DNA of 64,000 nt. Source: Spiribacter vilamensis. Its GTDB lineage: Bacteria > Pseudomonadota > Gammaproteobacteria > Nitrococcales > Nitrococcaceae. Shown piece after piece: positions 15,267 through 24,447 of the stretch. The notes below the pieces were generated by a model. It saw only the letters and a list, made by a program, of their open reading frames with translations. It had not been told where the DNA came from and searched no databases. Position 1 is the first letter of the stretch; every line of letters starts with the position of its first letter. Both the position numbers and the translations under genes were made by a program. The stretch is taken from positions 992,001-1,056,000 of the forward strand of contig NZ_SHLI01000001.1 in NCBI RefSeq assembly GCF_004217415.1. The letters are read 5' to 3'.

Positions 15267-16448
15267 CTACTCTCTCGCATCCTTCCATTGATTGGCGACA
15301 AACGTCCGTGCATCGATACCCCACAGGTACCGGAAACCCTTCAGCAGGATTAGCAGGAAAACGACGGGCATGATCACGGTTTTCAAAACGAAAAGCGCCA
15401 TGATCCGCAGGATTGAGTCGATCATCGCCTCGGCGCTTTCCTGCCAGGCACCGATGTCCGTCATTTTCTTAACGGACCCGATCTTCGCCATGGCCGCCCG
15501 CCAGTAGCCCTGGTCCTCTCCGTTGAGGCGAGCGACCAGATCGGCTTTTTCCGCGTCCAGTGAGTCCAGTTCCGTCGCCAGCGCATCCAGTCGCTCAATC
15601 GCTTGTCCATGGGCCGCGCGGTTTGCCTTGACCCGTTCAACCAGTGCCTTGTGTTCCGCACTCTCGGGGAAATACCGCTCGACTATCCCTTTATCGGCCT
15701 CCAGCGCGGCCAGGTCTGCTTCCGTTTTATCCAGTGCCGACCTGGCGTCAGCGACTGCTTTGCGTGCCTCCTCGATCGTGGCGAGCAGCGCCTCCCGCTT
15801 CTGGTCATTCTGCTTGATGCGCCCCTTTACCTCCTCGGCTTCCGCTGCATCCAGCGAGCTTTCGGGATCGCCCACCGCCTGCGACATCTCGGCGGCATTC
15901 TTCTCCAGCTCCTGGCGGGTCCCCTCGGTTTTCCTGTCGATGAACGCCTGGTCGAAAACCGCGTTGAGGAAAACCGTCATGACCAGCAGGAACCTCGTCA
16001 GCACGGCCAGCGAGAAGATCTTCAGGAGGACATCGGCGTAACGGCTGCCTCGAAAATAAAGGGAAAGGATCAGGATTAGTCCCGCAAGGGTAAGCGCTAT
16101 CTTGAAGAAGGGTGTCGAGACGATTTCGACGATGATTTTCTGGGTGATGAGCGAGCCGATCGCAAACCGCATGACATTGGAGCCCTCCTCGATCAGCGTA
16201 TCGACCGGATCCAGCGCCGCCCCGACCTGGACAGAGGCAACCTGCGCATCGACCTCAACCGATTCGGCGACCGAAACCGCGGCGTTGGCCAGACGCAACG
16301 TGCCATACGTCGCCAGCGCCTGGACTGTTGCATCGTTAACGTAACCCTCGGTCTTGCGATCCAGCACATTGAGCCACGAGACAAGGATGACGAGGCAGAT
16401 CCCGACAACGAGGATCTGGCGATTCCGCCCGTGGAAAAGCTCACTCAT
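15267..16448 (-). CDS. integral membrane protein with periplasmic or cytosolic coiled coil, unknown function
   Basis: 393 residues. Hydrophobic segments lie at about 10-26, 115-132, 142-162 and 345-368. Between the third and fourth is a 170-residue charged heptad-like region (KRIKQNDQKREALLATIEEARKAVADARSALDKTEADLAAL is part of it) that should form a long coiled-coil hairpin. Residues 35-105 are rich in Val/Ala and are probably outside the membrane. I do not recognise the family. It precedes the lipoprotein gene at 14572-15225 on the same strand with 42 bp between, so the pair may be co-transcribed and could form an envelope complex. Confidence 0.75.
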   Translation of the reverse strand: MSELFHGRNRQILVVGICLVILVSWLNVLDRKTEGYVNDATVQALATYGTLRLANAAVSVAESVEVDAQVASVQVGAALDPVDTLIEEGSNVMRFAIGSLITQKIIVEIVSTPFFKIALTLAGLILILSLYFRGSRYADVLLKIFSLAVLTRFLLVMTVFLNAVFDQAFIDRKTEGTRQELEKNAAEMSQAVGDPESSLDAAEAEEVKGRIKQNDQKREALLATIEEARKAVADARSALDKTEADLAALEADKGIVERYFPESAEHKALVERVKANRAAHGQAIERLDALATELDSLDAEKADLVARLNGEDQGYWRAAMAKIGSVKKMTDIGAWQESAEAMIDSILRIMALFVLKTVIMPVVFLLILLKGFRYLWGIDARTFVANQWKDARE

Positions 16449-16484
16449 GTGGCTGGCTCCCCATGATCTGTCGCGCCCGCAGCA

Positions 16485-17117
16485 TCACTCATACAACGAC
16501 GGCACGCCGATAACCACCCCCACCAGGATCATCAGCACCCCGGCCACCTGGTTGACCCGCTTCAGCGCCGCGGGCGACTGGATTAACTGCCGCAGGCGGT
16601 CGATACCCACGGCGAAGATCATGTTGCCCAGAAACGGGATGATCATCGTGACGCCGACGATGACGCCGATATCGAGCCCGGTCACCCGGCCCAGATCGAA
16701 GAAACCCGGCAGCAGGCCCAGGTAGAAAAGCGCCGCCTTGGGGTTGCCGAGAATCGCCGCCAGTCCGGCGGTGAATCCGGGCCAGAACCCCGGTCGCGTC
16801 AGGCGACCGTCCGATTGGATGGCCCGATCCGCATGCCGAATCAGTTGCAGCCCCATCGCGACGAAGAAAATCGCCGCCACCCAGCGCAGAACCAGCAGGG
16901 TGTCGGAATACACCGAGATCACCCAGGTCAGGCCATGGATGGCCGCCAGCGGCCAGAGCACGTCACCTACGACAACACCGAGGGCAAGCGGCAGTGCGGC
17001 CGCAAAGCCCCCCGAGAGCGTTCGCGCCAGCAGCGCCAGCCACACGGGCCCGGGGGTGAAGAACAGCACCAGCAAGGCACCGGCATAGAGTATGAGGTCA
17101 CCGGCATCAATCGTCAT
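16485..17117 (-). CDS. LysE/RhtB-family amino-acid exporter
   Basis: 210 residues with about six membrane helices. The family signature FFTPGPVWLALLARTLSGG near the N-terminus, and GLAAILGNPKAALFYLGLLPGF in the middle, are typical of LysE/RhtB translocators, which export amino acids such as homoserine, threonine, lysine or leucine. The substrate cannot be read from sequence. The gene stands alone between a membrane protein gene and a divergent diguanylate cyclase gene. Confidence 0.9.
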   Translation of the reverse strand: MTIDAGDLILYAGALLVLFFTPGPVWLALLARTLSGGFAAALPLALGVVVGDVLWPLAAIHGLTWVISVYSDTLLVLRWVAAIFFVAMGLQLIRHADRAIQSDGRLTRPGFWPGFTAGLAAILGNPKAALFYLGLLPGFFDLGRVTGLDIGVIVGVTMIIPFLGNMIFAVGIDRLRQLIQSPAALKRVNQVAGVLMILVGVVIGVPSLYE

Positions 17118-17219
17118 GGCCCGCGATGATACAGACTGGTCCGTCGACGAGGTTTCTTGTAAATGTCAGGGGTTTCGGTAACCTCGAACCTAGCCCGATT
17201 GCCAGGACAATAAACGCTG

Positions 17220-20003
17220 ATGCATGGATCGCAGCGACATGCTGATGGAACAGGCCCCGGCGACGGGCGTTGCTGGTCGGGTGTCCTGCTGGCGCTGTTG
17301 CTATCCACGGGGGCGTCGGCCGAACCGAATTCTGAGCAACAGGCGGAAAGCCGAGCGCCGCTGATCGTCGCCCAGGATCATGCCTGGCCGCCTTTCGCTT
17401 ACCTCGACGGGAATGATCAGCCCCGCGGACTGCTCATCGATCTGTGGCGGATTCTCGGTGAAGAACTGGATCGCCCCGTGGAATTCCGGCTGGTGGACTG
17501 GCCCCAATCCATCGAGCTGGTCCGTGACGGTGTGGCGGATGTGCATGGCGGGCTGTTCTTCTCCAGCGAAAGAGACGCGTTCCTCGACTTCAGCGACGAG
17601 CTGCTGCCGCTCAGCACGGCCGCGTTCACGGCCTCGGATTTGCCGATCCCTGACCTCGATGCACTGGGTAACCGGGCAATCGGCGTGGTCGCGGGCAGCT
17701 TCGAGAAAACGTTCATGCAGAGTGAGCGGCCGGATCTGGCCCTGAAAACCTATCCGAACAACGACGCGATGGTGGAGGCCGCGGTCGCGAACGAGGTCGA
17801 AGTCTTCATCGCCGACTATCCAGTGGGCATGTTTCTGCTCGCTCGCCACACTGACCCTGCGGCATTCCGCCCCCTTGAGGTGCTCTACACGAAGCCATTG
17901 AGAGTGGGCGTCAAGGCAGGTGATGAGGCGTTGACGAGCGGGTTCAACCGCGCGATAGCAGGCGTGAGCGACGAGACTCTGCGACAGATCGAACAGCGCT
18001 GGCTCCGCGGCGAAACCCGGGAAGTCGTTCCGGTGCGCCTGATCCTGACCATCCTCGGCGTTTCATTACTGGGCATCCTGCTCGCCGGCGCATCTTTTCT
18101 CCTGCTGCAGCGCCGCTGGCTCCGCCAGCAGGTGATCGCGCGTACCGAGGAATTGCGCCACGCCAACGAGCAGATCGAGGCGACCCTCCGCTTCCTGCGT
18201 CAAGTCACCGACAACGTGCCCGGCATTATCTTCAGCTTTCGACGCCCCGCCGACGGCGGACAGGACAGCTTTACCTACATCAGCGACCGGGTGACGGCAT
18301 GGTTTGACCTGACGCCGGCACAACTTCACCAGGACGCCGCGCCGCTCATCCAGAGAATCGAGCCGACCGATGCCGGCACCGTTGCCCGGAACATCGACCA
18401 GTCCGCGCGCACCCTTGCCCTCTGGCGCGGCCAGTTCCGCATCCGGTTCAGGGATGGGCAATACCGATGGATCAATGCCCAGTCCATGCCGGCGACACAG
18501 GACGACGGCGGCATCGTCTGGTACGGCTATTTCGCCGAGGTGCAAGACTACAAGGAAATGGAGATCGCCCTCCTCGCCCGGGAACGCCAGTTCCGCCTGA
18601 TCGTGGAGAATGCCAACGACATCATCTACACGGTCAACGCCAAAGGCCTTCTGACCTACGTCTCCCCGAACTGGACGGCGATGCTTGGCCATGCGGTAAG
18701 CGAGGTCCGGGGCCAACCACTGAAATCCTTTATATATATCGAGGACCAGACGCAGTTCCAGCGCTTCCTGCACGAGGTGCTCAGCACGGGCGAGAGAAAA
18801 AGGGAGATTGAATTCCGCGTACGACATAAAAGCGGAGAGATCCGATGGCACATGTCCAATGCCGCTCCCATTTACGATGACGAGACCGGCGAGACCCTTT
18901 ACCTGGGGATTGGACGCGACATAACGGCGCGCCGGATCGCGGAGCAGGAGCAACGCTATCAATTCCGTTTCCAGCGCCTTGTCGCGGACTTGTCTGCCCA
19001 CCTCGTCAGTTATGGATTCGGCAACATCGACCCGCAGATCAACTACATTCTCCGCCGCATCGGCGAGTTCTTCGGGGTCGATCGCGCCTATCTGTTCCGC
19101 TTTTCGCCTGACCAGAAGATCATGACCAATACCCATGAATGGTGCGCGCCGGAAATCCCGTCGGTTATCGAAGACATGCAGGACGTGTCGCTGGCGGAAT
19201 TCAGATGGTGGTGGCGGAAGATCGCCGGCATGGTGGACAACGAGGAGGTCGCTTTTGTCCGTGACGTCGAGGCACTGCCGGAGGAAGCGGCGATAGAGCG
19301 GGAAGTACTCCGCCGCCAGCAGGTGCGCTCGATGTTCGGGGTACCGGTCAAAATCAACCAGCAGGTGATCGGCTTTTTCGGTGTCGATTCCGTGACCGCG
19401 CGCGACTGGCGCGAGGATCAGACGGATCTGTTGCTGGTCATTGCCAACCTCATGTCCGGGGCGCTGGAGAAGAACCGGCTGGAACAGGAGGTGATGAGCA
19501 TGTCGATCACCGATGCGCTCACCGGCCTGCCCAATCGTCGCTACCTGGAGACTCGTCTGACGGAGAGCATCAAGAACTACTCACGTCATGGCCAGGACTT
19601 TGCCACGGCCATTCTCGATCTCGATCATTTCAAACGCATCAATGACACCTACGGGCATGGCACGGGGGACCACGCCCTGCGTCGATTCGCCGCCATTGCC
19701 CGCAGTTGCGTGCGAGGCATTGATGTTGTCGCCCGGTACGGGGGTGAAGAGTTTGTCATCGTGTTCCCTGACACCCCGCTGACTGACGCCCGGCAATCCG
19801 TTGAGCGTGTGCTCGAGCGGACACGCACCCTGACGGAACATGACGATGGCCTGCCCATGACGCTCACGGTGAGCGCCGGACTGGTCATGGCCTCGGAGCT
19901 GAAAGAGGAGACGTTGTCACTGCAGGCGTTGACCGCGGTCGCCGATGCCCGACTCTTTCGGGCCAAAAACCTCGGCCGCGATCGGATGGTGTGGGACGAC
20001 TGA
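17220..20003 (+). CDS. multidomain sensor diguanylate cyclase (SBP3-TM-PAS-PAS-GAF-GGDEF)
   Basis: 927 residues. A signal peptide (VLLALLLSTGASA) leads into a periplasmic solute-binding protein family 3 domain (about 45-265: APLIVAQDHAWPPFAYLDGN, then WPQSIELVRDGVADV). One membrane helix (about 270-292) follows, then two PAS/PAC domains (about 315-445 and 455-575), a GAF domain (about 590-755) and a GGDEF domain (about 765-925). The GGDEF motif is YGGEEF, which is active, so the protein should make c-di-GMP in response to a small periplasmic ligand, probably an amino acid by analogy with the binding domain. No receiver domain or EAL domain is present. It is transcribed alone. Confidence 0.93.
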   Translation: MHGSQRHADGTGPGDGRCWSGVLLALLLSTGASAEPNSEQQAESRAPLIVAQDHAWPPFAYLDGNDQPRGLLIDLWRILGEELDRPVEFRLVDWPQSIELVRDGVADVHGGLFFSSERDAFLDFSDELLPLSTAAFTASDLPIPDLDALGNRAIGVVAGSFEKTFMQSERPDLALKTYPNNDAMVEAAVANEVEVFIADYPVGMFLLARHTDPAAFRPLEVLYTKPLRVGVKAGDEALTSGFNRAIAGVSDETLRQIEQRWLRGETREVVPVRLILTILGVSLLGILLAGASFLLLQRRWLRQQVIARTEELRHANEQIEATLRFLRQVTDNVPGIIFSFRRPADGGQDSFTYISDRVTAWFDLTPAQLHQDAAPLIQRIEPTDAGTVARNIDQSARTLALWRGQFRIRFRDGQYRWINAQSMPATQDDGGIVWYGYFAEVQDYKEMEIALLARERQFRLIVENANDIIYTVNAKGLLTYVSPNWTAMLGHAVSEVRGQPLKSFIYIEDQTQFQRFLHEVLSTGERKREIEFRVRHKSGEIRWHMSNAAPIYDDETGETLYLGIGRDITARRIAEQEQRYQFRFQRLVADLSAHLVSYGFGNIDPQINYILRRIGEFFGVDRAYLFRFSPDQKIMTNTHEWCAPEIPSVIEDMQDVSLAEFRWWWRKIAGMVDNEEVAFVRDVEALPEEAAIEREVLRRQQVRSMFGVPVKINQQVIGFFGVDSVTARDWREDQTDLLLVIANLMSGALEKNRLEQEVMSMSITDALTGLPNRRYLETRLTESIKNYSRHGQDFATAILDLDHFKRINDTYGHGTGDHALRRFAAIARSCVRGIDVVARYGGEEFVIVFPDTPLTDARQSVERVLERTRTLTEHDDGLPMTLTVSAGLVMASELKEETLSLQALTAVADARLFRAKNLGRDRMVWDD

Positions 20004-20064
20004 GTCAGCGCTCACTGAAGATCGACGGGTTCAGGACTATCCGCCCCCTACTTATAGAGCGAAA

Positions 20065-20448
20065 TCAGTCCTCATGCCTGGCACCGCTGCGATAATCCCC
20101 GCTCGGGATCCACCCCTCCGCCAGCGGCTGGCGATTATAGCGGTAGGCCTGCACCGATAGCGCCTCGCCGGTCTCTGCCTGCCGGGCCGTGAACACATCG
20201 CGGACGTAGAGTGATCCCGCCGGATCGGCTGGATCATACTGCTCGAAGGCGTCGATCTCGGGCAGACGGGCATCGTCGACCTCGCAGACCTCGCCGTGGA
20301 CGATACCGTCTCCAGCAACCAGTCCCGGGTAGCCCCCCAGATCGTAGAGCCACCCCTGCGTTGTCGCCTCGCCCAGCGAGCGGGCGTTGCCGAGCAGTTT
20401 CGCCCCCTCGAATCCCGGCCGCAGCAGTCCGTAGATAAACAGCTTCAT
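20065..20448 (-). CDS. gamma-glutamylcyclotransferase-like protein (GGCT/AIG2 fold)
   Basis: 127 residues. The N-terminal YGLLRPG corresponds to the YGSLxxG substrate-binding loop, and the acidic residue in DAFEQYDP to the catalytic Glu, of GGCT/YtfP-type proteins. Such enzymes release 5-oxoproline from gamma-glutamyl compounds; many bacterial members are uncharacterised. It is the last gene of a four-gene minus-strand cluster with the betaine methyltransferase, 7 bp behind the preceding membrane protein gene. Confidence 0.85.
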   Translation of the reverse strand: MKLFIYGLLRPGFEGAKLLGNARSLGEATTQGWLYDLGGYPGLVAGDGIVHGEVCEVDDARLPEIDAFEQYDPADPAGSLYVRDVFTARQAETGEALSVQAYRYNRQPLAEGWIPSGDYRSGARHED

Positions 20449-20455
20449 AGCGCCC

Positions 20456-20686
20456 TCATAACAGTGACAGTTCGATACCGACCACGATCAGCAACCCCAC
20501 CACGGCAGGCCAGACCCGCTGCATCATGACGCCGAAGATCACCGCGGGAATCAGGACCGTCAGCGCCGCCGCGATATGCGGCAACTCCGCGACGCCGCCG
20601 CCGGCCATTGACCAGACACGCGTCGCGCCGAGGAGTCCCAGCACGATGCTCAACCAGACATTACGGTTGCGTAGGAGTGTTGTCAT
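20456..20686 (-). CDS. small membrane protein (76 residues)
   Basis: Begins MTTLLRNRNVWLSIVLGLLG and contains three hydrophobic stretches (about 10-24, 36-52, 58-75). It resembles small AzlD-like or similar hydrophobic proteins, but is too short to assign. It lies 10 bp after the methyltransferase gene and 7 bp before the GGCT gene, so it is almost certainly co-transcribed with both. Confidence 0.6.
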   Translation of the reverse strand: MTTLLRNRNVWLSIVLGLLGATRVWSMAGGGVAELPHIAAALTVLIPAVIFGVMMQRVWPAVVGLLIVVGIELSLL

Positions 20687-20696
20687 TTCAGCGCCA

Positions 20697-21548
20697 TTAC
20701 GGTTTACGGAAGGTGAAAATGCCCCAGGTCAGATCACCGCGGTTGCCACCGTCGACCCAGTGTTGCAGCCCGCGTTTCATGCGCTCGATGTAGTCACCGC
20801 TGACGTACTGCCCGACCCTGTCCTGCTCGTCGACCAGCACTTCGCGCACACGGCCGTAATGCGCAGCAATCATCCCGCCGCGCTGATCGAAACCAACCTC
20901 CTCGAGGCCGAGCTCGCGCAGCGTGTCGCGATAGAAATCCGGGGAGCCGAGCGAGTCGAGGTGCAGACGGTCGAGGATGGGCTGCAGTCCCTCGTTCGAT
21001 CGGTCATCGGCCTGCATCGGATCGCTGAAGATCAGTGTGCCTCCCGGGCGGAGGATGCGCACAGCCTCTTCCAGCAAACGGCGCCGATCGCCGCTGTGCA
21101 GGAATGCCTCCTGTGACCAGACCACGTCGAAGCTGGCGTCCTCGTAGGTCACGTCCTCGAAGTTGCCGTCGACGATCTCGACGCGATCATCAAGGGCCTG
21201 TTCGGCATTCTGCCGTCGGCCGCGCTCGTTCTCGCGCTCGCTCACGTTGAAGCCGATCCCCGGGCAGCCATATTCGCGGGCCAGGTAGCGCAGTGCGCCC
21301 CCATAGCCCGACCCCAGGTCGATGACGCGCGTGTTCGCGCCAAGCCCCGGTATCCGCCCGGCCATAACCGCATTGCTGCGCACGCTGGCCGTGTAGATAT
21401 CCTCCTGTGGATACTCGTAGAGACCGACATGGATATCTTCGCCACCCCAGACGAGCGCGTAGAAATTGTCGGCATCCTCGCTGTTGTAGTAATCACGCGC
21501 GGTCTGGACCGCGGCGCTATAGCGCTTTTCATTCACGGAATCACTCAT
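20697..21548 (-). CDS. sarcosine/dimethylglycine N-methyltransferase
   Basis: 283 residues, preceded by an excellent ribosome-binding site (AAAGGAGG). The start of the domain, YYNSEDADNFYALVWGGEDI followed by HVGLYE, closely matches the Ectothiorhodospira enzyme family. The SAM-binding motif is VIDLGSGYGGALRYLA. Later motifs are VWSQEAFLHSGDR, FSDPMQADD and, near the end, YIERMKRGLQHWVDGG. The enzyme adds methyl groups to sarcosine and dimethylglycine to make the compatible solute glycine betaine. The partner for the first step, glycine/sarcosine N-methyltransferase, is not adjacent and must be elsewhere if the pathway is complete. Confidence 0.9.
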   Translation of the reverse strand: MSDSVNEKRYSAAVQTARDYYNSEDADNFYALVWGGEDIHVGLYEYPQEDIYTASVRSNAVMAGRIPGLGANTRVIDLGSGYGGALRYLAREYGCPGIGFNVSERENERGRRQNAEQALDDRVEIVDGNFEDVTYEDASFDVVWSQEAFLHSGDRRRLLEEAVRILRPGGTLIFSDPMQADDRSNEGLQPILDRLHLDSLGSPDFYRDTLRELGLEEVGFDQRGGMIAAHYGRVREVLVDEQDRVGQYVSGDYIERMKRGLQHWVDGGNRGDLTWGIFTFRKP

Positions 21549-21563
21549 GGGGACCTCCTTTTT

Positions 21564-21737
21564 CTAGACCTTACGGAACAGCACGCCGAAGACCAGCAAG
21601 CCCCAGGCGACCGTCATCAGCCAGAAGCCGGAAATCGGCAGCGTGATCAGCACCACCCCGAACACGCGCAGCAGTGCGAATAGCCCACAGGCGAGCGAAA
21701 TGGCCAGAATAATGAAGCTTGGAGCGGTCAGTCGCAT
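21564..21737 (-). CDS. small two-helix membrane protein (57 residues)
   Basis: A short gene from the ATG at 21737 to the TAG at 21564-21566, beginning MRLTAPSFIILAISLACG. GGGAGA lies 6 bases upstream of the start. It has two membrane helices (about 6-30 and 34-54) with a short loop. It lies directly upstream of the betaine methyltransferase gene (15 bp gap containing that gene's strong Shine-Dalgarno sequence), so it is first in that operon. No family was recognised. Confidence 0.6.
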   Translation of the reverse strand: MRLTAPSFIILAISLACGLFALLRVFGVVLITLPISGFWLMTVAWGLLVFGVLFRKV

Positions 21738-21795
21738 GGCAATCTCCCGATTGGTTTTGTTGCCGCATTAATGAGTTGTCGTGCCCGTTTCAGCC

Positions 21796-22602
21796 CTACG
21801 CGGCGAAGCTGAGCAGTTCATCGCGAACAAGCTCGGGATGGGTCATGTGAATGGCATGACCGGCAGTCGGCAGGATGCGCAGGGTGCTGTCGGGCATATG
21901 GGCATGCATGTAGCGCCCCACGGACGGGTTGGCGAGCGTGTCCGACGCGCTCTGAAGGATCAGGCCAGGCTGCGCGACCTGCGGCAGGATCGATCGGTAG
22001 TCGGAGAAAAACGTGGCATCGGCGAACGTCCTCGCCACCAGTGGATCGGTGGAGCAGAAGCTGGCGGTCAGTTCGTCGGTCAGGCGTTGCGGGCTTTCAT
22101 GCCCCATCACCAGCGGCGCCAGCTGGTGCGCCCAACCCAGGTGGTTCTGGTCCATGAGCGCGATGAGTTCGGCGAGATCCTCGCGTTCGAACCCACCGTG
22201 GTAGTCGGGCGGCTTGTTCAGGAAACAGGGTGACGGACAAACCATCGCGTGCCCGGCAAATCGCGACGGTGCCTCCAGTGCGGCCAGCAGCCCGATGATG
22301 GCGCTCACGGAATGGCCAACGAAAACCACATTCTCTAGATCGAGCGCGGCGCAGATCTCGTTCACGTCGCGGGCATATCCCTCGAGAGTACGGTAACGGG
22401 ACGCGCTGAACGCCGAGAGGTCGGATTGGCCGGACCCGACGTAATCGAACAGAACCAGGCGGTAATGGTCGGTCAGCATTGGCAGGAGGTATTGCCACAT
22501 CTGCTGGTCGCAGCCGAAGCCGTGCGCAAGCATGAGCGTCGTCGAACCTGTCCCGACGATATTGACGTTGTTCCGGGCGGTAATGTCTTCACAATCCTTC
22601 AT
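21796..22602 (-). CDS. RsbQ-like alpha/beta hydrolase
   Basis: 268 residues. The triad is S98 (VFVGHSVSA), D221 (SASDTLANP) and H249 (TAGHAIH), at almost the same spacing as Bacillus RsbQ (S96, D219, H247). AHGFGCDQQMW and DYVGSGQSD are also family marks. RsbQ-type hydrolases partner PAS-containing signalling proteins, probably by making the small ligand for the PAS domain. Here the start overlaps the end of a PAS-GGDEF-EAL gene by 14 bp, which supports the same kind of partnership with c-di-GMP output instead of a phosphatase. Confidence 0.88.
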   Translation of the reverse strand: MKDCEDITARNNVNIVGTGSTTLMLAHGFGCDQQMWQYLLPMLTDHYRLVLFDYVGSGQSDLSAFSASRYRTLEGYARDVNEICAALDLENVVFVGHSVSAIIGLLAALEAPSRFAGHAMVCPSPCFLNKPPDYHGGFEREDLAELIALMDQNHLGWAHQLAPLVMGHESPQRLTDELTASFCSTDPLVARTFADATFFSDYRSILPQVAQPGLILQSASDTLANPSVGRYMHAHMPDSTLRILPTAGHAIHMTHPELVRDELLSFAA

Positions 22603-24337
22603 GAAGCGCTCCGAATTTCTCGACGAAGCCGGACTGACGCCAGCGCTCGACCCACTCGAGCAACTCGCAGGCCCGCATGGGTCGGGCGATATAATACCCC
22701 TGCCCCCAGAGACACCCCAGATCCATCAGGGCACCGGCATGCTGAATCGTCTCCACGCCCTCGGCGATCAGCCCGCAGTCAAACGCCCCGGCAAACCCGA
22801 TAACGCCGCGCAGGATCGCGCGATCACCGTCGTCGGTCAGCATGGTCTGGACAAAGCGTCGATCGATCTTGAGCGTATCGAGTGGTAGATCCCGCAAATG
22901 CCCGAGGGTGGAGTAGCCCGTCCCGAAGTCGTCCAGCGACACCTTCACGCCCATCATTCGACAGAGCTGAAGCACCCGGGCCGCCTGGCCCACGTCCTCG
23001 ATCGCGCTTGATTCGAGCACCTCCAGCTCCAGGCGGTTGTTCGGCACGGCCGCGAACGCCGTGAGTGTAGCGCGGAGGTGCTCGAGGAAATCGGGGTGCT
23101 GGAGATGGTAGCCGGCGATATTCACACTCACGTGCATATCGATGCCCTGCCGACGCCACTCGCGGATCTGTTCCACCGCGCGGCGCACGACCCACTGGCC
23201 CAGCGTGATGCCGGTTTCCGTTCCATCCAGTAGCGGCAGAAACGCCGATGGCGGCTGGAGACCGTGCTCCGGGTGATTGCGCCGGATCAGTGCCTCGGCG
23301 CCCATCACCTCCCCACTGCGCATGTCCACTTTAGGCTGGTAGTAGAGCTCGAACTGGTTATCGGTAATGGCATCGCTGATTGCGTCGATCTCGGTTCGCC
23401 GATGGACATCCTTCTCGGCCTGCTGGACGTTGAAGAAACGGATCTGGTTGCGACCCGTTCGCTTAGCCTCGTACATGGCCTGGTCGGCCTGGCGGATCAG
23501 CTGATCCGGCTCGATATCAGTCGCCTGCGGATAGACCGTCACACCGATACTGGCGGATACCGACAGGGCGACGCCGTCAACCTCGAAGGGTCGAGCGATT
23601 TCCTCGAGCAGGCGCCCCAGCAACCGCCGGATCATCGACTCGCCCATCGCCCCTTGCAGCAGCAAAATGAACTCGTCTCCACCAAACCGCGCGAGAAGGT
23701 CGTTGCTGCGTAGATTGTCGCTCATTCGCTCGGCCACCTGACGCAGCAGCTGATCTCCCGCGGCGTGCCCGTGGTCGTCGTTGATGGCCTTGAATCCATC
23801 CAAGTCGATGAAGGCGAGCGCGAACGTCTGCTGCCCGGGCAGACCCGTCGCAATGATCTGCTCGAGTCGACGAGTCAGGGCATCGCGGTTGCGAATGCCG
23901 GTCAGGTAATCCTGCTCGGCGAGGTTATGGAGCAGCGAGTTCTTCTGCTCGAGCAATGCGCGGGCCTCGGTCAACTCCTGGAACAGCTGCTCGGATCGCT
24001 TCGCACTCGACACGCTCCAGTAAATGCGCGTCCCGTTCCCGTACTCGCAGCGCGCACTCACCATCACCGCGCAGGACTCGCCCGCAGCCGTCTGCAGCGT
24101 CAAGCGCAGCTCATCGAAGTAGCCATCGTGCTCGAGCAATGGCACCAGGTAGGTCTCGTACATGATCTGCGACGCCCGATTGAGGAGCGTAAACAGATCG
24201 ACCTCTACCAGATCGGCACTGCGATAGCCGAAGTGGTCCTGGATGTAGCGGTTGGCATAGAGGATGCGACGCTGGCCGTCGGAGACCAGGCACCCGGTGG
24301 GGAACTGATCAATGGAGATGGACTCGGCTTCCGACAT
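22589..24337 (-). CDS. PAS-GGDEF-EAL protein (bifunctional c-di-GMP turnover)
   Basis: About 582 residues from the ATG at 24337 (MSEAESISIDQFPTG), preceded by AGG; an in-frame ATG at 24406 would add 23 residues but lacks a ribosome-binding site. A PAS domain (SDGQRRILYANRYIQDHFGY) is followed by a short coiled linker, a GGDEF domain with an intact FGGDEF motif and an EAL domain with intact EALIR, DDFGTGYSTLG, KIDRRFV, EGVET and QGYY. Both activities may work, with PAS setting the balance. No membrane segment is present. Coupling to the RsbQ-like gene suggests that the hydrolase supplies the PAS ligand. Confidence 0.92.
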   Translation of the reverse strand: MSEAESISIDQFPTGCLVSDGQRRILYANRYIQDHFGYRSADLVEVDLFTLLNRASQIMYETYLVPLLEHDGYFDELRLTLQTAAGESCAVMVSARCEYGNGTRIYWSVSSAKRSEQLFQELTEARALLEQKNSLLHNLAEQDYLTGIRNRDALTRRLEQIIATGLPGQQTFALAFIDLDGFKAINDDHGHAAGDQLLRQVAERMSDNLRSNDLLARFGGDEFILLLQGAMGESMIRRLLGRLLEEIARPFEVDGVALSVSASIGVTVYPQATDIEPDQLIRQADQAMYEAKRTGRNQIRFFNVQQAEKDVHRRTEIDAISDAITDNQFELYYQPKVDMRSGEVMGAEALIRRNHPEHGLQPPSAFLPLLDGTETGITLGQWVVRRAVEQIREWRRQGIDMHVSVNIAGYHLQHPDFLEHLRATLTAFAAVPNNRLELEVLESSAIEDVGQAARVLQLCRMMGVKVSLDDFGTGYSTLGHLRDLPLDTLKIDRRFVQTMLTDDGDRAILRGVIGFAGAFDCGLIAEGVETIQHAGALMDLGCLWGQGYYIARPMRACELLEWVERWRQSGFVEKFGALHEGL

Positions 24338-24447
24338 GGCCTGCACTCTCGATCGCTGGGCGTCATCAAGACTCAACACCCGTGGAGGATGCAGGAAAGA
24401 CCACATGAACGCGAACCGCTGCGGCCCGGCGGACCGCAGCGCTACGA

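Noticed and set aside
17301-17849. minus-strand 182-codon frame within the diguanylate cyclase gene
   Set aside because: Antisense shadow of the periplasmic binding domain.
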